From Nocardia wallacei (GTDB lineage Bacteria; Actinomycetota; Actinomycetes; Mycobacteriales; Mycobacteriaceae), in the NCBI RefSeq assembly GCF_029868745.1, contig NZ_JARWOP010000385.1, positions 1-64,000 of the forward strand: a stretch of 64,000 bases of DNA, in the 5' to 3' direction. The position numbers and the translations under genes are program-made. Under the pieces are notes generated by a model that saw only the letters and a program-made list of their open reading frames with translations, was not told the origin of the DNA and ran no database searches. Shown in pieces: positions 25,442-33,543 of the stretch (the stretch's first letter is position 1; every line of letters begins with the position of its first letter).

Positions 25442-26260
25442 TTGGAATCCACCGACATCGACGTCGACACCGAACTCGGTCGCCTGCGCGTCACCGTGAC
25501 GGGTTCCGGTGCGGCACTGGTGATGTGGCCGAGCCTGCTGATGGACGCGAGCCTGTGGCAGCCGCAGGTCGAGCATTTCGCCCGGCGCTATCGCACCATC
25601 GTGATCGATCCGCCGGGACACGGCCGATCCCAGTCGCTGGACCGGGAATTCGACTTCGACGAATGCGCGCGCTGCGTCGTGGCGGTCCTCGACCGGCTGG
25701 GTGAGGCGCGCGCTCATTTCCTCGGCAACTCGTGGGGCGCGATGATCGGCGGCACCTTCGCCGCGACGTACCCCGACCGCGTGCACAGCGTGGTGCTGAT
25801 GAACGGGACGGCCTCGCCCGCCTCGCGGCGGCAGCGGGCGGAGTACGGCGTGCTGCTCGCGATCGCGAAGCTGCTGCGCGGCATCCGGCCGCCGCTCACG
25901 GTGGCTGTGCTGCGCGCCTTTCTGGGACCCACCAGTCGCGGCACCCGCCCGGAGGTGGTGCGGCGGGTCCGCGCCGCCGCCATCGACAACGACGTGGCCT
26001 CGGTGGTCTACGCGGTGCGGTCGGTCGTGATGCGCCGCCCCGACCAGCGAGAACTGTTCGGCTCCATCGAATGTCCGGCGCTGGTCGTCGCGGGGCGGGA
26101 GGACGACACCTTCCCGCTGCCCGAACTCGAGGCCATGGCCCGCGCCATTCCCACCGCCGAACTGGTCGTGCTCGACGACGCCGCGCACTTGGTCGCCGCC
26201 GAGGTCCCCGAGATCGTCAACGACTTGGTCGATCGGTTCCTCGTCGAGCACGGACACTGA
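25442..26260 (+). CDS. alpha/beta-hydrolase
   Basis: A 272-aa alpha/beta-hydrolase fold enzyme. The nucleophile elbow is GNSWGAM near 98-104, the oxyanion side carries IDPPGHGRS, the acid is in AGREDDTFP and the histidine in DDAAHLV near 250. It starts with TTG at 25442 after AAGGGG; the next in-frame ATG is too far inside. It is close behind the dehydrogenase at 24503 and ends 98 bases before the secreted-protein gene on the other strand. Likely acts on a small ester, lactone or ring-cleavage product; exact substrate unknown. Confidence 0.85.
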   Translation: MESTDIDVDTELGRLRVTVTGSGAALVMWPSLLMDASLWQPQVEHFARRYRTIVIDPPGHGRSQSLDREFDFDECARCVVAVLDRLGEARAHFLGNSWGAMIGGTFAATYPDRVHSVVLMNGTASPASRRQRAEYGVLLAIAKLLRGIRPPLTVAVLRAFLGPTSRGTRPEVVRRVRAAAIDNDVASVVYAVRSVVMRRPDQRELFGSIECPALVVAGREDDTFPLPELEAMARAIPTAELVVLDDAAHLVAAEVPEIVNDLVDRFLVEHGH

Positions 26261-26358
26261 TACGCACGACGAAACATGTTCGGGGCGACCATATTCCGGC
26301 CACCACGCACGGAGCCGGGCGAGGCGTCGATGTGACGCCCCGCCCGGCTCACGTACGG

Positions 26359-27033
26359 TCAGTTGGCCGGTGCGGGCGTATTGATCGTCTGGAAGAACTG
26401 CACCGCGGCAGCGATGCCGACGGGGACACCGACCACGAGCGATCCCGCGGCCGCACCCAGCGCGACACCGACGCTGGCACCCGCGATGCACCCGCCGGGC
26501 GCACCGGCGAAGAAGATCGGTGCCGTGAGCGCGCCGACGGTCAGCGCACCCAGCACACATCCGCCGACCAGGCCGACGAGGCCACCGATCAGCGTGCCGA
26601 CACCCGTGGCCAGGCCGAACTGGGTGCTAGCGGCCGACAGCGCCGAGTTGAAATCGGCCTGGGCGTCGACGGATTGCAGCGGCATGTCCACCGGGTGCGC
26701 GGTGGCCGGGTCGGTGCTGGGGGTGAGGGTCGCGGTGTTGCCGTCGATGGCGGCCGACACCGGGAACTCGAGCCCGTTCATCTGATAGGCGAGCGGTAGA
26801 CCCCCCAGCACCGTGCCCGCCGCGTCCCGCACCACGAACTGGTTGTCCCGAGCCTCGAGGAAGCCCGCGTCGGTGGTGACGACGACCGATCTACCGACAA
26901 CGTCGGCGTCCCAATGGATAACGGCGGCGTCGCTCTGCTCGGCGGCGGCCGGAGCGGCGTGCACCGCACCTGTGGCGGCGGTCAGCGCCCCGACGACGAG
27001 TACGGACGTGGCTGCGAACTTCCGAAACTTCAT
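26359..27033 (-). CDS. secreted or envelope protein with Gly/Ala-rich hydrophobic C-terminus
   Basis: A 224-aa protein with a Sec signal peptide (MKFRKFAATSVLVVGALTAA, cut near VHAA). A beta-rich domain of about 90 residues follows (VVVTTDAGFLEARDN and QFVVRDAAGTVLG). The C-terminal half has three hydrophobic Gly-rich segments (GVGTLIGGLVGLVGGCVLGAL, ending GCIAGASVGVALG and GSLVVGVPVGIAAAV). Similar proteins occur in several copies in Nocardia and Rhodococcus genomes, to my knowledge without a known function. The ATG at 27033 is the start because a longer frame would cross the hairpin GGCCCT-AAA-AGGGCC at 27082-27096. Confidence 0.7.
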   Translation of the reverse strand: MKFRKFAATSVLVVGALTAATGAVHAAPAAAEQSDAAVIHWDADVVGRSVVVTTDAGFLEARDNQFVVRDAAGTVLGGLPLAYQMNGLEFPVSAAIDGNTATLTPSTDPATAHPVDMPLQSVDAQADFNSALSAASTQFGLATGVGTLIGGLVGLVGGCVLGALTVGALTAPIFFAGAPGGCIAGASVGVALGAAAGSLVVGVPVGIAAAVQFFQTINTPAPAN

Positions 27034-27081
27034 GTGATTCAGTGCTTTCTTCAGTACCTGCGCCGCCGGTCCGGCGCGCAC

Positions 27082-27096
27082 GGCCCTAAAAGGGCC
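27082..27096. terminator. small hairpin between two minus-strand genes
   Basis: GGCCCT, AAA, AGGGCC forms a six-pair stem with a three-base loop 142 bases past the gene ending at 27239 and 49 bases before the gene starting at 27033. It could terminate the first or lie in the leader of the second. The rest of the 205-base gap shows no gene. Confidence 0.35.
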
Positions 27097-27238
27097 TGCT
27101 GGGAGAGTCGGGCCGCGCTGTTACCCGGGTGGTTCCGTTGTGTGAACTCCGGGAAAATTGGGAATTCGCAGCAACCTTCGGCGTCGCCCCGATCAACCGC
27201 GAGGGAACCCGTTACGTGTCAACGAACTTCGCGACCGC

Positions 27239-27496
27239 TCAACCGAAATCGCGGGCGAGCACGGCGCGGGCATAGGCCTCGGCCAGCGTGATTCCCGCGA
27301 TCCGGCGCAGCCGGGCGAGTTCGCGGCGGCGTTCGCCGGTACAGACCGTAGCCTCGAGTTCCCCGTCCAGGAAGTGGAGGACGTGCTGGAGGCCGCGGAC
27401 GGTCTCGACGCTCGCCGCGCGGTCCAGGGCCCTCACCTCGTCGACCACGCGCAGCAGTCGGCGTTCCAGACCGAATCGGCGTTCCAGACCGAGCAT
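27239..27496 (-). CDS. small hypothetical protein, helical
   Basis: An 85-aa protein predicted mostly helical, Arg/Leu/Glu-rich (DEVRALDRAASVETVRGLQHVL, then GERRRELARLRRIAGITLAEA). GGGAGGCGAG lies before the ATG at 27496, a good start. No catalytic motif is visible; the GITLAEAYARAVL end slightly resembles a recognition helix but not convincingly. Its upstream region contains the perfect palindrome at 27581-27600. I do not recognise the family. Confidence is for it being a gene. Confidence 0.5.
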   Translation of the reverse strand: MLGLERRFGLERRLLRVVDEVRALDRAASVETVRGLQHVLHFLDGELEATVCTGERRRELARLRRIAGITLAEAYARAVLARDFG

Positions 27497-27580
27497 CTCG
27501 CCTCCCGCGCAGCTGTGCGTGTCCGCCGTCGGCCGCGCCGAAGTCCGTCGTTCGCCGCCGCACCGTAAGCCACACCTATC

Positions 27581-27600
27581 GTACCGTTAAATAACGGTAC
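27581..27600. promoter_or_regulatory. perfect 20-bp palindrome, candidate operator
   Basis: GTACCGTTAAATAACGGTAC has two 9-bp arms around AA. It lies one base past the stop of the gene at 27602 and 85 bases before the start of the gene ending at 27239. A two-base loop is too short for a hairpin, so protein binding is more likely than termination. The binding protein is not identifiable. Confidence 0.55.
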
Positions 27601-27601
27601 A

Positions 27602-28300
27602 TCAAGCAGTGGTGTGCTTGGTGTGGTCGCGAACCCATTGCGCGACAACGGCGCAGGCGGAGATGAGCGAGACGGCGCCCGCCGCCCAGGCCCACGGCGT
27701 CAATCCGGCGTTGGCGTACGCGCTCACCCGGCTGCCCGGCAGCACGTACGCGCCGTTGCCGAAATACGCGCGCATCACCAACCCGAGTTGGCCGCCCAGA
27801 TCGCGGCTCACGCCGACCATGGCCTTCGCTTCGGGCCCCTTGGTATTCAGGTAGACCAGCGTGATCAATACCCACCCGGCCGAGGCCAGCGCGGACAGCA
27901 TCGCCAGGCGCGACAGTGTGCGGCTGCGGGCCCGCAGATCGAAAACCACGAAGCAGACGGTCAGGATGCCGGTCGCCGCGGTCAGAATGCCCCACGCGCC
28001 GGTGACCCGCACGGCGGCGGGCGGCGATTGCGACCAGGCGTTCAGCGCGCTGGTGGTGATCTCCATCCGGCCGAAGGCGTTGATGCCGATCGAGCCGTCG
28101 AAACCCGAAGCGCTGAGCCATGGTTCGAACAGCAGCGCCAGGGTGACCAGGCTCCCCGCCGCCGCGCTCACATACCCCCACCGCCCGCGCAGCGCGCGCA
28201 GGGCGGACAGATCGAACTGGAACCGGTCGGGAGCGACCGCGGCAGTGGTTGATTCACGTCGAAGGTCGTTCGCCCGCCAGGGCGTCGGCTGCACCATCAT
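27602..28300 (-). CDS. four-helix membrane protein of unknown function
   Basis: A 232-aa protein with hydrophobic segments at about 44-64, 100-125, 130-150 and 205-222 and a polar loop between the first two (GSIGINAFGRMEIT). It follows the 803-aa membrane protein in the same direction (40-base gap), so they may be partners. Start at the ATG at 28300; the following codon is also ATG. I do not recognise the family. The external loops lack cysteine pairs or metal motifs. Confidence 0.7.
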   Translation of the reverse strand: MMVQPTPWRANDLRRESTTAAVAPDRFQFDLSALRALRGRWGYVSAAAGSLVTLALLFEPWLSASGFDGSIGINAFGRMEITTSALNAWSQSPPAAVRVTGAWGILTAATGILTVCFVVFDLRARSRTLSRLAMLSALASAGWVLITLVYLNTKGPEAKAMVGVSRDLGGQLGLVMRAYFGNGAYVLPGSRVSAYANAGLTPWAWAAGAVSLISACAVVAQWVRDHTKHTTA

Positions 28301-28340
28301 GCTCGTTTCGTGGTGAGGTTGCGGCAGGGAAGGGGCGATG

Positions 28341-30752
28341 TCAGAAGCGCGGAATCGCCTTGGAGGGAGTCAATTTGACGTTTCCGGTCCAGTACTCGGA
28401 ATTCGCCATGACCTGGAGGACCTCCGACGCTCGGGACAGGTTCTCGGCCTGCGCGGCGCCCAGGTACTGCTGCGCGAGGTGCGGCATGATGAACCGGTTC
28501 ATCAGCTGACCGCGCTCCTGCGACCAGCCCTCGAACTCGACCGGCAGCGGGTAGTCCGGATTCGACTGCACCACAGCGCCACTGGCGTCCCGGGTGATCC
28601 GGCTGCCGCCCGCGAGCGCCTGGATGCCGCGGATCTTGTCGCGGGTCGGGTTGGCGAAATAGTCGCGCAGGTAGGCCATTTCCTCGCGGGTGAGTTCGTT
28701 CTCGTGCACGTGGTCGATGTAGCGGCGGTTCGCGAGCCGGTGCGCGGTCTGCTGGAACAGGGCCACGTTGGCCGGCGAGGTGCCCAGCTTGAGCACGGCC
28801 AGTGACGCCGCGGCCTCGCCGATGTACTTGTCGCCGTCCCACACACTGGGCGCGAAGTTCTGCCGGTAGTTGTAGGCACGGATGGCATCGGTGATCATCG
28901 AGTGGTCGGTGAAACCGGCGTCGGTCAGCGCGGCGCCCACGTCGGTGAGCGACCCGCCGCGATTGAGCACCCGGTCGACCGCCGCGGCGGCGCTGCGCGG
29001 GGTGTGGCGGCCGCCGTGTTCGCGCACCGCCGACCTGGCGGCCTCCATGATCTGACCGCGTGTCCGGTAGTAATTGAGCATCCAGCCCTTCTCGTGCACC
29101 AGCGCGTTGGTCCGCCACATTCCGACCTCGGCGCGGTTGCGCACCCGCGAGTGCGGGTCGAGAGGGTTTCTGCGATAACCGAACAGCGCCGCCGCGATCG
29201 GGTTGTTGTTGACGGTGTTGACCGCGGTCAGTCCGGCGAGCAGGCCCGGCGACATCGAATGCGCGGCGCCGCCCGTGCCCATGCCCAGCGCGGCGCCGCC
29301 CTCGGCGGACTTGCCGCCGCCCTGCCCCTGCATGGCGAGCGCGAATCGGTTGGCCATCCACTCGTTGCCGCGGTCGAGCCCGGCGCTGAGCCGCTTCAGC
29401 TGCAGGATGGCGATGATCTCCACGATCGCGCCGAGCACCAGCACCACCGTGACCTGCCCGCCGGCCTGCTCGAAAAGCTTGCCGAGGAACAGCGCGTAGA
29501 TGGCGAGGAAGATGGTGTACGCGGTCATCCGAGCGCCCGAGACGAGACCGTCGACCAGATTGCGAGCCAGGAACGTCTGGGTCGGGCCGTAGACGAAACC
29601 GCCTGCGGCGAAACCGAACAGCGCCATGAACCCGTGATAGATGGCGTCCAGGGCGGCCCAGATTATCTTGATCGCGAGATACGCTCCGAAGCACAGCAGG
29701 ATCGCGGCGCAGATGAGCAGCACGAGACCGGAACCGATCTGGCCCATGCTCGGGTTGTCGGCCTTCGCGTACGCGGTCGCGTCGCCGCAGGACCGCAGGC
29801 CGTTCAGCACGCGGTCCGTCTCGCCGGAGCGCACACCGGCCGACCACAGGGCGGCGCACTGCGGCGACTGATCGATCACGTGGCCGAAGTTCCACACCTG
29901 CACCGGGCGCCGGGCGAAGTTGTCCGCCAGATCGCTCTGCATATCGGTCATGAGGTGGTTCGTGTCGGGGTGCGAGTCGCCGCCCAGACCGGCGGCCACC
30001 GCCACACCCACGTCGCGGCCCTGCGCCAGCAGCCCGTGCGAGGACAGCACGTCCGCCAGCGGGTGGGCGAGGAACAGCGGCCCGAGCACGGCGACGCCGA
30101 GCATGGTGACGATCTGCACCGTGGCCTTGGCGTAGTGGCCGCGCAGCACGAACCACGCCACGCAGAACGCGCCGATGCCCGCCGCCGTCACCAGCACCAT
30201 CGGGGTGGCGATCTGGCCGGTCACGCTGTCGGCGACACCGGTCAGCGCCCGCTCGAACGGGTCCAGCCAGCGGAAGCTGATCGCGAAACCGATCAGCCAC
30301 ACGGCACTGGTCACGATCACGATGTAGCCGACGAACTCCAGCCCGAGCACGGCGGAGATCACCGTCTCCAGCGGGCTGAACAGGCTGCCGTGACTGGTCG
30401 CGAAGACGTAGTCGGTCAGCCGGATACCGCCCGAGTCCCGGATGTCCATCCAGTTCAGGGCGTCGATCCCGGCGCCCCCGGCGGCCGCGTTGCTCTGGGC
30501 GCGGGCGACCGCGCCGACGCCGCCCGGGAAGACGAACAGCACGCCCAGGATCGCCGTGACCCACACCGTCCGGCGTCGCCTCGAGGTGGCGTCGATCCAG
30601 TCGCGGGCGCGCCGGAACAGCTTGCGCGGCAACCACTTCCGGGAATCCCAGAACGCCATCTCACGGTCGGACCAGGAGCGCCGACAGCCGGAATCCCGCG
30701 CGGGACCGTCGGCGATCGGGGCGAGTCTGGGCGTGTTCAGCACTGTGGTCAT
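28341..30752 (-). CDS. large polytopic membrane protein with soluble C-terminal domain (TrbL/VirB6-like topology)
   Basis: An 803-aa protein. Residues 1-52 are soluble, followed by about nine hydrophobic segments between 55 and 410, with an external loop of about 100 residues containing two cysteines (SPQCAALW, RSCGDA). About 380 residues of soluble, mainly helical C-terminus follow (RSRV-NRAEVGMWRTNA through TPSKAI). This arrangement, several helices then a long cytoplasmic tail, resembles TrbL/VirB6 channel components of type IV secretion, but no signature motif proves this and no other secretion gene is near. ATG at 30752 has AGGA upstream. It forms a unit with the gene at 27602. A role in transfer or envelope transport is inference. 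Confidence 0.7.
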   Translation of the reverse strand: MTTVLNTPRLAPIADGPARDSGCRRSWSDREMAFWDSRKWLPRKLFRRARDWIDATSRRRRTVWVTAILGVLFVFPGGVGAVARAQSNAAAGGAGIDALNWMDIRDSGGIRLTDYVFATSHGSLFSPLETVISAVLGLEFVGYIVIVTSAVWLIGFAISFRWLDPFERALTGVADSVTGQIATPMVLVTAAGIGAFCVAWFVLRGHYAKATVQIVTMLGVAVLGPLFLAHPLADVLSSHGLLAQGRDVGVAVAAGLGGDSHPDTNHLMTDMQSDLADNFARRPVQVWNFGHVIDQSPQCAALWSAGVRSGETDRVLNGLRSCGDATAYAKADNPSMGQIGSGLVLLICAAILLCFGAYLAIKIIWAALDAIYHGFMALFGFAAGGFVYGPTQTFLARNLVDGLVSGARMTAYTIFLAIYALFLGKLFEQAGGQVTVVLVLGAIVEIIAILQLKRLSAGLDRGNEWMANRFALAMQGQGGGKSAEGGAALGMGTGGAAHSMSPGLLAGLTAVNTVNNNPIAAALFGYRRNPLDPHSRVRNRAEVGMWRTNALVHEKGWMLNYYRTRGQIMEAARSAVREHGGRHTPRSAAAAVDRVLNRGGSLTDVGAALTDAGFTDHSMITDAIRAYNYRQNFAPSVWDGDKYIGEAAASLAVLKLGTSPANVALFQQTAHRLANRRYIDHVHENELTREEMAYLRDYFANPTRDKIRGIQALAGGSRITRDASGAVVQSNPDYPLPVEFEGWSQERGQLMNRFIMPHLAQQYLGAAQAENLSRASEVLQVMANSEYWTGNVKLTPSKAIPRF

Positions 30753-31064
30753 CGGATCCTGGTCGAGGGGGACGAAAGGGCGTCGCCGGACCCCCGGCCG
30801 AGCCCGGCGACCAAAGTTATGCCGCCGCGCGCCGGGTGGACAGGAATGCGACCAGCGTGATCGAAAATATGGAATGTCACCGAACGGCCCGTCGAAGGGC
30901 CTGTGCACCAGGGCTTTTCAGCCCGATGGCGAGGGCGCTGAGGTCATGTCGCCACCCATCCGGCGACTGTGATTGCGGCCACTGCGCGAACGGGAACAGC
31001 GATCAAGCCTGGCGCAGAGGGCATCTCGGCTACGCGTGCCGGACAGTACGCGGAACCCGCAGGC
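30753..31064. other. intergenic gap without a recognised gene
   Basis: A 312-base gap between the large membrane gene and the TetR gene, both on the minus strand. No frame in it has a start with a ribosome site and good codon use. Bases 30753-30880, AT-richer than the flanks (TATTCCATATTTTCG on the minus strand), probably hold the promoter of the membrane gene. I see no clear terminator or dyad. Confidence 0.5.
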
Positions 31065-31706
31065 TCAGAGCAGATTTCGCGCGCGGCACTGCGTCCCGGA
31101 GGCGGTGTCCTCCGTGGCGACGCCGCGCGGACGGGCGACATCGGCCGCGAGTTCGTTGTCCGCGGTGAGACGGTGCACCGCGCGCTCGAGTGTGGGCATG
31201 ATCTCGGCGATATCCAGTGCGCCGGCGGCATAGCGGCTGATGAGCCCGTAGCTGAGATTCACGAGAATGCGGTCGAGGTCGTCGCGGTAGCCCGGGTCCG
31301 CCGCGGCGAGGACGGCGGTCGCGGTCTCGCGCACGGCGGCACGGCCCTGGATGTCGAGCCGATGCCCGCCCGGTCCGCAGAGCGCGCGGTGGTACGCCTT
31401 CAGCATCTGCGGGCTGCGTTCCCAGGGCTCGAACACGCCGCGCAACAGCCGCATCAGCCCTTCCCGCAGCGTCTCGCCCGGTGGCGCGGGCGGTGCCGTA
31501 TAGCTGCACTGCGCCATCCAGCGCTCGATCGCGGCGACGATCAGTTCGTCTCGGGTGCCGAAAAGCTTGTACACCGTGGTGAGCGAGACCCGCGCGCCAC
31601 GCGCGACCTCTTGCACGTAGACGCTGTCGTACCCGCCACGCTCCAGTGACCGCACCACCTGAGCGAGGATCCGCGCTGCGGTATCCGATTCTCGCTCTTC
31701 ACTCAC
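31065..31706 (-). CDS. TetR-family regulator
   Basis: A 213-aa TetR regulator. The DNA-binding domain is near 8-55 (TAARILAQVVRSLERGG, then VQEVARGARVSLTTVYKLFGTRDEL). The rest (VFEPWERSPQMLKAYHRALCG and YGLISRYAAGALDI) resembles the ligand domain of KstR-like lipid regulators, a weak similarity. GTG start at 31706. It is divergent from the PucR-type gene at 31799, and CTCTCA-N4-TGAGAG at 31756-31771 lies between them. Frame upstream of 31706 is antisense to that gene. Ligand unknown. Confidence 0.85.
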   Translation of the reverse strand: MSEERESDTAARILAQVVRSLERGGYDSVYVQEVARGARVSLTTVYKLFGTRDELIVAAIERWMAQCSYTAPPAPPGETLREGLMRLLRGVFEPWERSPQMLKAYHRALCGPGGHRLDIQGRAAVRETATAVLAAADPGYRDDLDRILVNLSYGLISRYAAGALDIAEIMPTLERAVHRLTADNELAADVARPRGVATEDTASGTQCRARNLL

Positions 31707-31755
31707 GAAGCCAGCGTAGTATGAGAACCGGATAATCGAATTACTCTCAATGGGA

Positions 31756-31771
31756 CTCTCAGATTTGAGAG
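31756..31771. promoter_or_regulatory. candidate operator dyad between TetR and PucR-type genes
   Basis: CTCTCA at 31756-31761 and TGAGAG at 31766-31771 with four bases between form a perfect dyad in the 92-base divergent gap. A further ACTCTCAA lies at 31743-31750. Either regulator could bind. Confidence 0.45.
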
Positions 31772-31798
31772 CCTGGTTATCGAACGTGAGATGAGCCG

Positions 31799-32641
31799 GT
31801 GAAGGGTCGTAGTTCCCGCAGCACAGCCGAGGCCGGAGTGCCCGACGTAGCGTCGCTGCTGCGCCTGCTGCGTGCCGCGTCCAGGGAAGGAGCCGGCGCC
31901 GCAACGGCACTGGGCTTCGTGCTGGCGAGCGGCGGCAATCCGGGGGCGATCGCGCATACCGCGGGGGTGCCGGTCGCCGGTCGGTACGCGGTGCTGGCGC
32001 TCGAGACGGACCAGGGGGCCGACCGGCTCCGAACGGCGCTGGCCTCGGTCTACGGCGAGCGCGTGCTGCCACTGCTCGGCGCGGGCGGCGGCACGCTGCT
32101 GCTCGCCGAGGCCGACGCCGCCGACCGGTCGGTGCGGGACCTGTTCGCCTTCGCGGGGCGGGTCGCGCACGGCCCGCTGGCCGCGACCGTCGTCTCCGCG
32201 ACCGTGCCGGGACTGCCGGAGGCCACCGACCTCGCCCACGATCTGCTCGATATCGTCCGCCGGCTCGGGTACGCCCCCCGTCTCTACGAGTTCGACGATC
32301 TCGCTCTCGAATACCAGATCACCCGTCCCGGCCCCGCCAACGAATACCTGCGGTCGCTGCTGCATCCCCTGCTGGCACACGACGATCTGCTCGAACTGCT
32401 GCGCCGCCGGGTCAGCGACAACTTCACCCGGCGGGCGACGGCACGCGCGATGCACGTCCACACCAACACCGTCGACTACCGACTCCGGCGCATCAAGGAA
32501 CTCACCGGGATCGACCCGACCGAACCGGTCGGCCTGTGGTACCTGCAATCGGCGTTGATCGCCCACACCTACACCACCGGCGCGGGCCCGGTCGCCGACG
32601 GAACCGGGCAGCCGATCCGGCGGCAACCGCAACCCACCTGA
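31799..32641 (+). CDS. PucR/CdaR-type transcriptional regulator
   Basis: A 280-aa regulator. The C-terminal HTH_30 (PucR) domain is at about 190-255: LLRRRVSDNFTRRATARAMHVH, then NTVDYRLRRIKELTGIDP. The central part is like the GGDEF-derived domain of CdaR proteins. The N-terminal sensor of full-length PucR proteins is absent, so this is a short form. GTG start at 31799. It converges with the sigma factor gene. Target genes are unknown; the neighbouring TetR and the shared dyad suggest mutual control. Confidence 0.75.
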   Translation: MKGRSSRSTAEAGVPDVASLLRLLRAASREGAGAATALGFVLASGGNPGAIAHTAGVPVAGRYAVLALETDQGADRLRTALASVYGERVLPLLGAGGGTLLLAEADAADRSVRDLFAFAGRVAHGPLAATVVSATVPGLPEATDLAHDLLDIVRRLGYAPRLYEFDDLALEYQITRPGPANEYLRSLLHPLLAHDDLLELLRRRVSDNFTRRATARAMHVHTNTVDYRLRRIKELTGIDPTEPVGLWYLQSALIAHTYTTGAGPVADGTGQPIRRQPQPT

Positions 32642-32659
32642 CTCCGGGCGCCGACTCGG

Positions 32660-33487
32660 TCAGGCGGCCCGTGGCGGTTCGGTGAGCGCTTGTTCGCGCA
32701 GGGTGGTGAGGATGCGTTTGAGGGTGCGGTGGATCTGCATCTGGGAGACGCCGTAGTGGCGTCCGATTTCGGTCTGGCTGCGGCCGGCGAAGAAGCGCTG
32801 GATGAGGATGTCGCGGTCGCGGGCGGGCAGCGCGGCGATGAGGGGGCGAATGGTGATGGCGTCCTCGAGCAGGGTGTAGCAGGGATCGGTCGTGCCGAGA
32901 TGGTCGGTCAGGGTGGTCTGGCCGTCGCCGGTGTCGATAGGGGTGTCGAGGGATTCGGTGCGGTAGCTGTCGGCGGCGACGAGGGCCTGGGTGACATCCT
33001 CGCGGTCGGCGCCGAGCGCGTCGGCGAGGTCGGTGGCGGTGGGCATGCGGCCCAGTTGCTGGGCGAGGTCGGGGGTGAGGGCGGCGATGCGCTGGCGGAG
33101 TTCCTTGAGCGCGCGCGGCACGCGCAGCGCCCAGCCGTGATCGCGGAAGTGGCGGCGGACCTCGCCCATGATGGTGGGCACGGCGAAACCGAGAAAGCTG
33201 GCGCCGTGGCCGGGATCGAAGCGGTTGACGGCGGCGAGCAGGCCGACGCGGGCGACCTGCAAAAGATCGTCGTAGTCCAGACCACGGCCGGTGAAGCGGC
33301 GGGCGATGTGGTCGGCCAGCGGCAGGGCGCGGGTGATGATGTCCTCGCGCAGGCGTTGGTGGCGCGGGTCGCCCGGATCGAGGGCGGCGAGTTCGGCGAA
33401 CAGGGGCTCGAGGCCGTCGTAGCTGTCGGTGCCGCGGCGGGAGCGCCGGGCGGTCGAGGACGGGGACGTGCGCGTGTCGGTGGGCAT
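32660..33487 (-). CDS. SigB/SigF-family RNA polymerase sigma factor
   Basis: A 275-aa alternative sigma factor. Region 2 is clear: DYDDLLQVARVGLLAAVNRFDPG near 70-92 and GFAVPTIMGEVRRHFRDH. Region 3 follows (PRALKELRQRIAAL), and region 4 ends with RSQTEIGRHYGVSQMQIHRTLKRIL, binding the -35 box. This is the stress-response SigF/SigB group of actinobacteria, normally held by an anti-sigma factor; no such gene is adjacent. ATG at 33487 with GGGAGAG upstream. The neighbouring SRPBCC gene is of a kind often found in stress groups, but no SigF promoter was recognised. Confidence 0.88.
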   Translation of the reverse strand: MPTDTRTSPSSTARRSRRGTDSYDGLEPLFAELAALDPGDPRHQRLREDIITRALPLADHIARRFTGRGLDYDDLLQVARVGLLAAVNRFDPGHGASFLGFAVPTIMGEVRRHFRDHGWALRVPRALKELRQRIAALTPDLAQQLGRMPTATDLADALGADREDVTQALVAADSYRTESLDTPIDTGDGQTTLTDHLGTTDPCYTLLEDAITIRPLIAALPARDRDILIQRFFAGRSQTEIGRHYGVSQMQIHRTLKRILTTLREQALTEPPRAA

Positions 33488-33543
33488 GGCCGAACTTCTC
33501 TCCCAATCTATGCGGACGGATATCGGACGCGCGCGGGACCGCG

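Noticed and set aside
28902-30860. Plus-strand 652-codon frame over the large membrane gene
   Set aside because: Arg/His-rich with no recognisable motif; shadow of the minus-strand gene, which has well-placed membrane helices.
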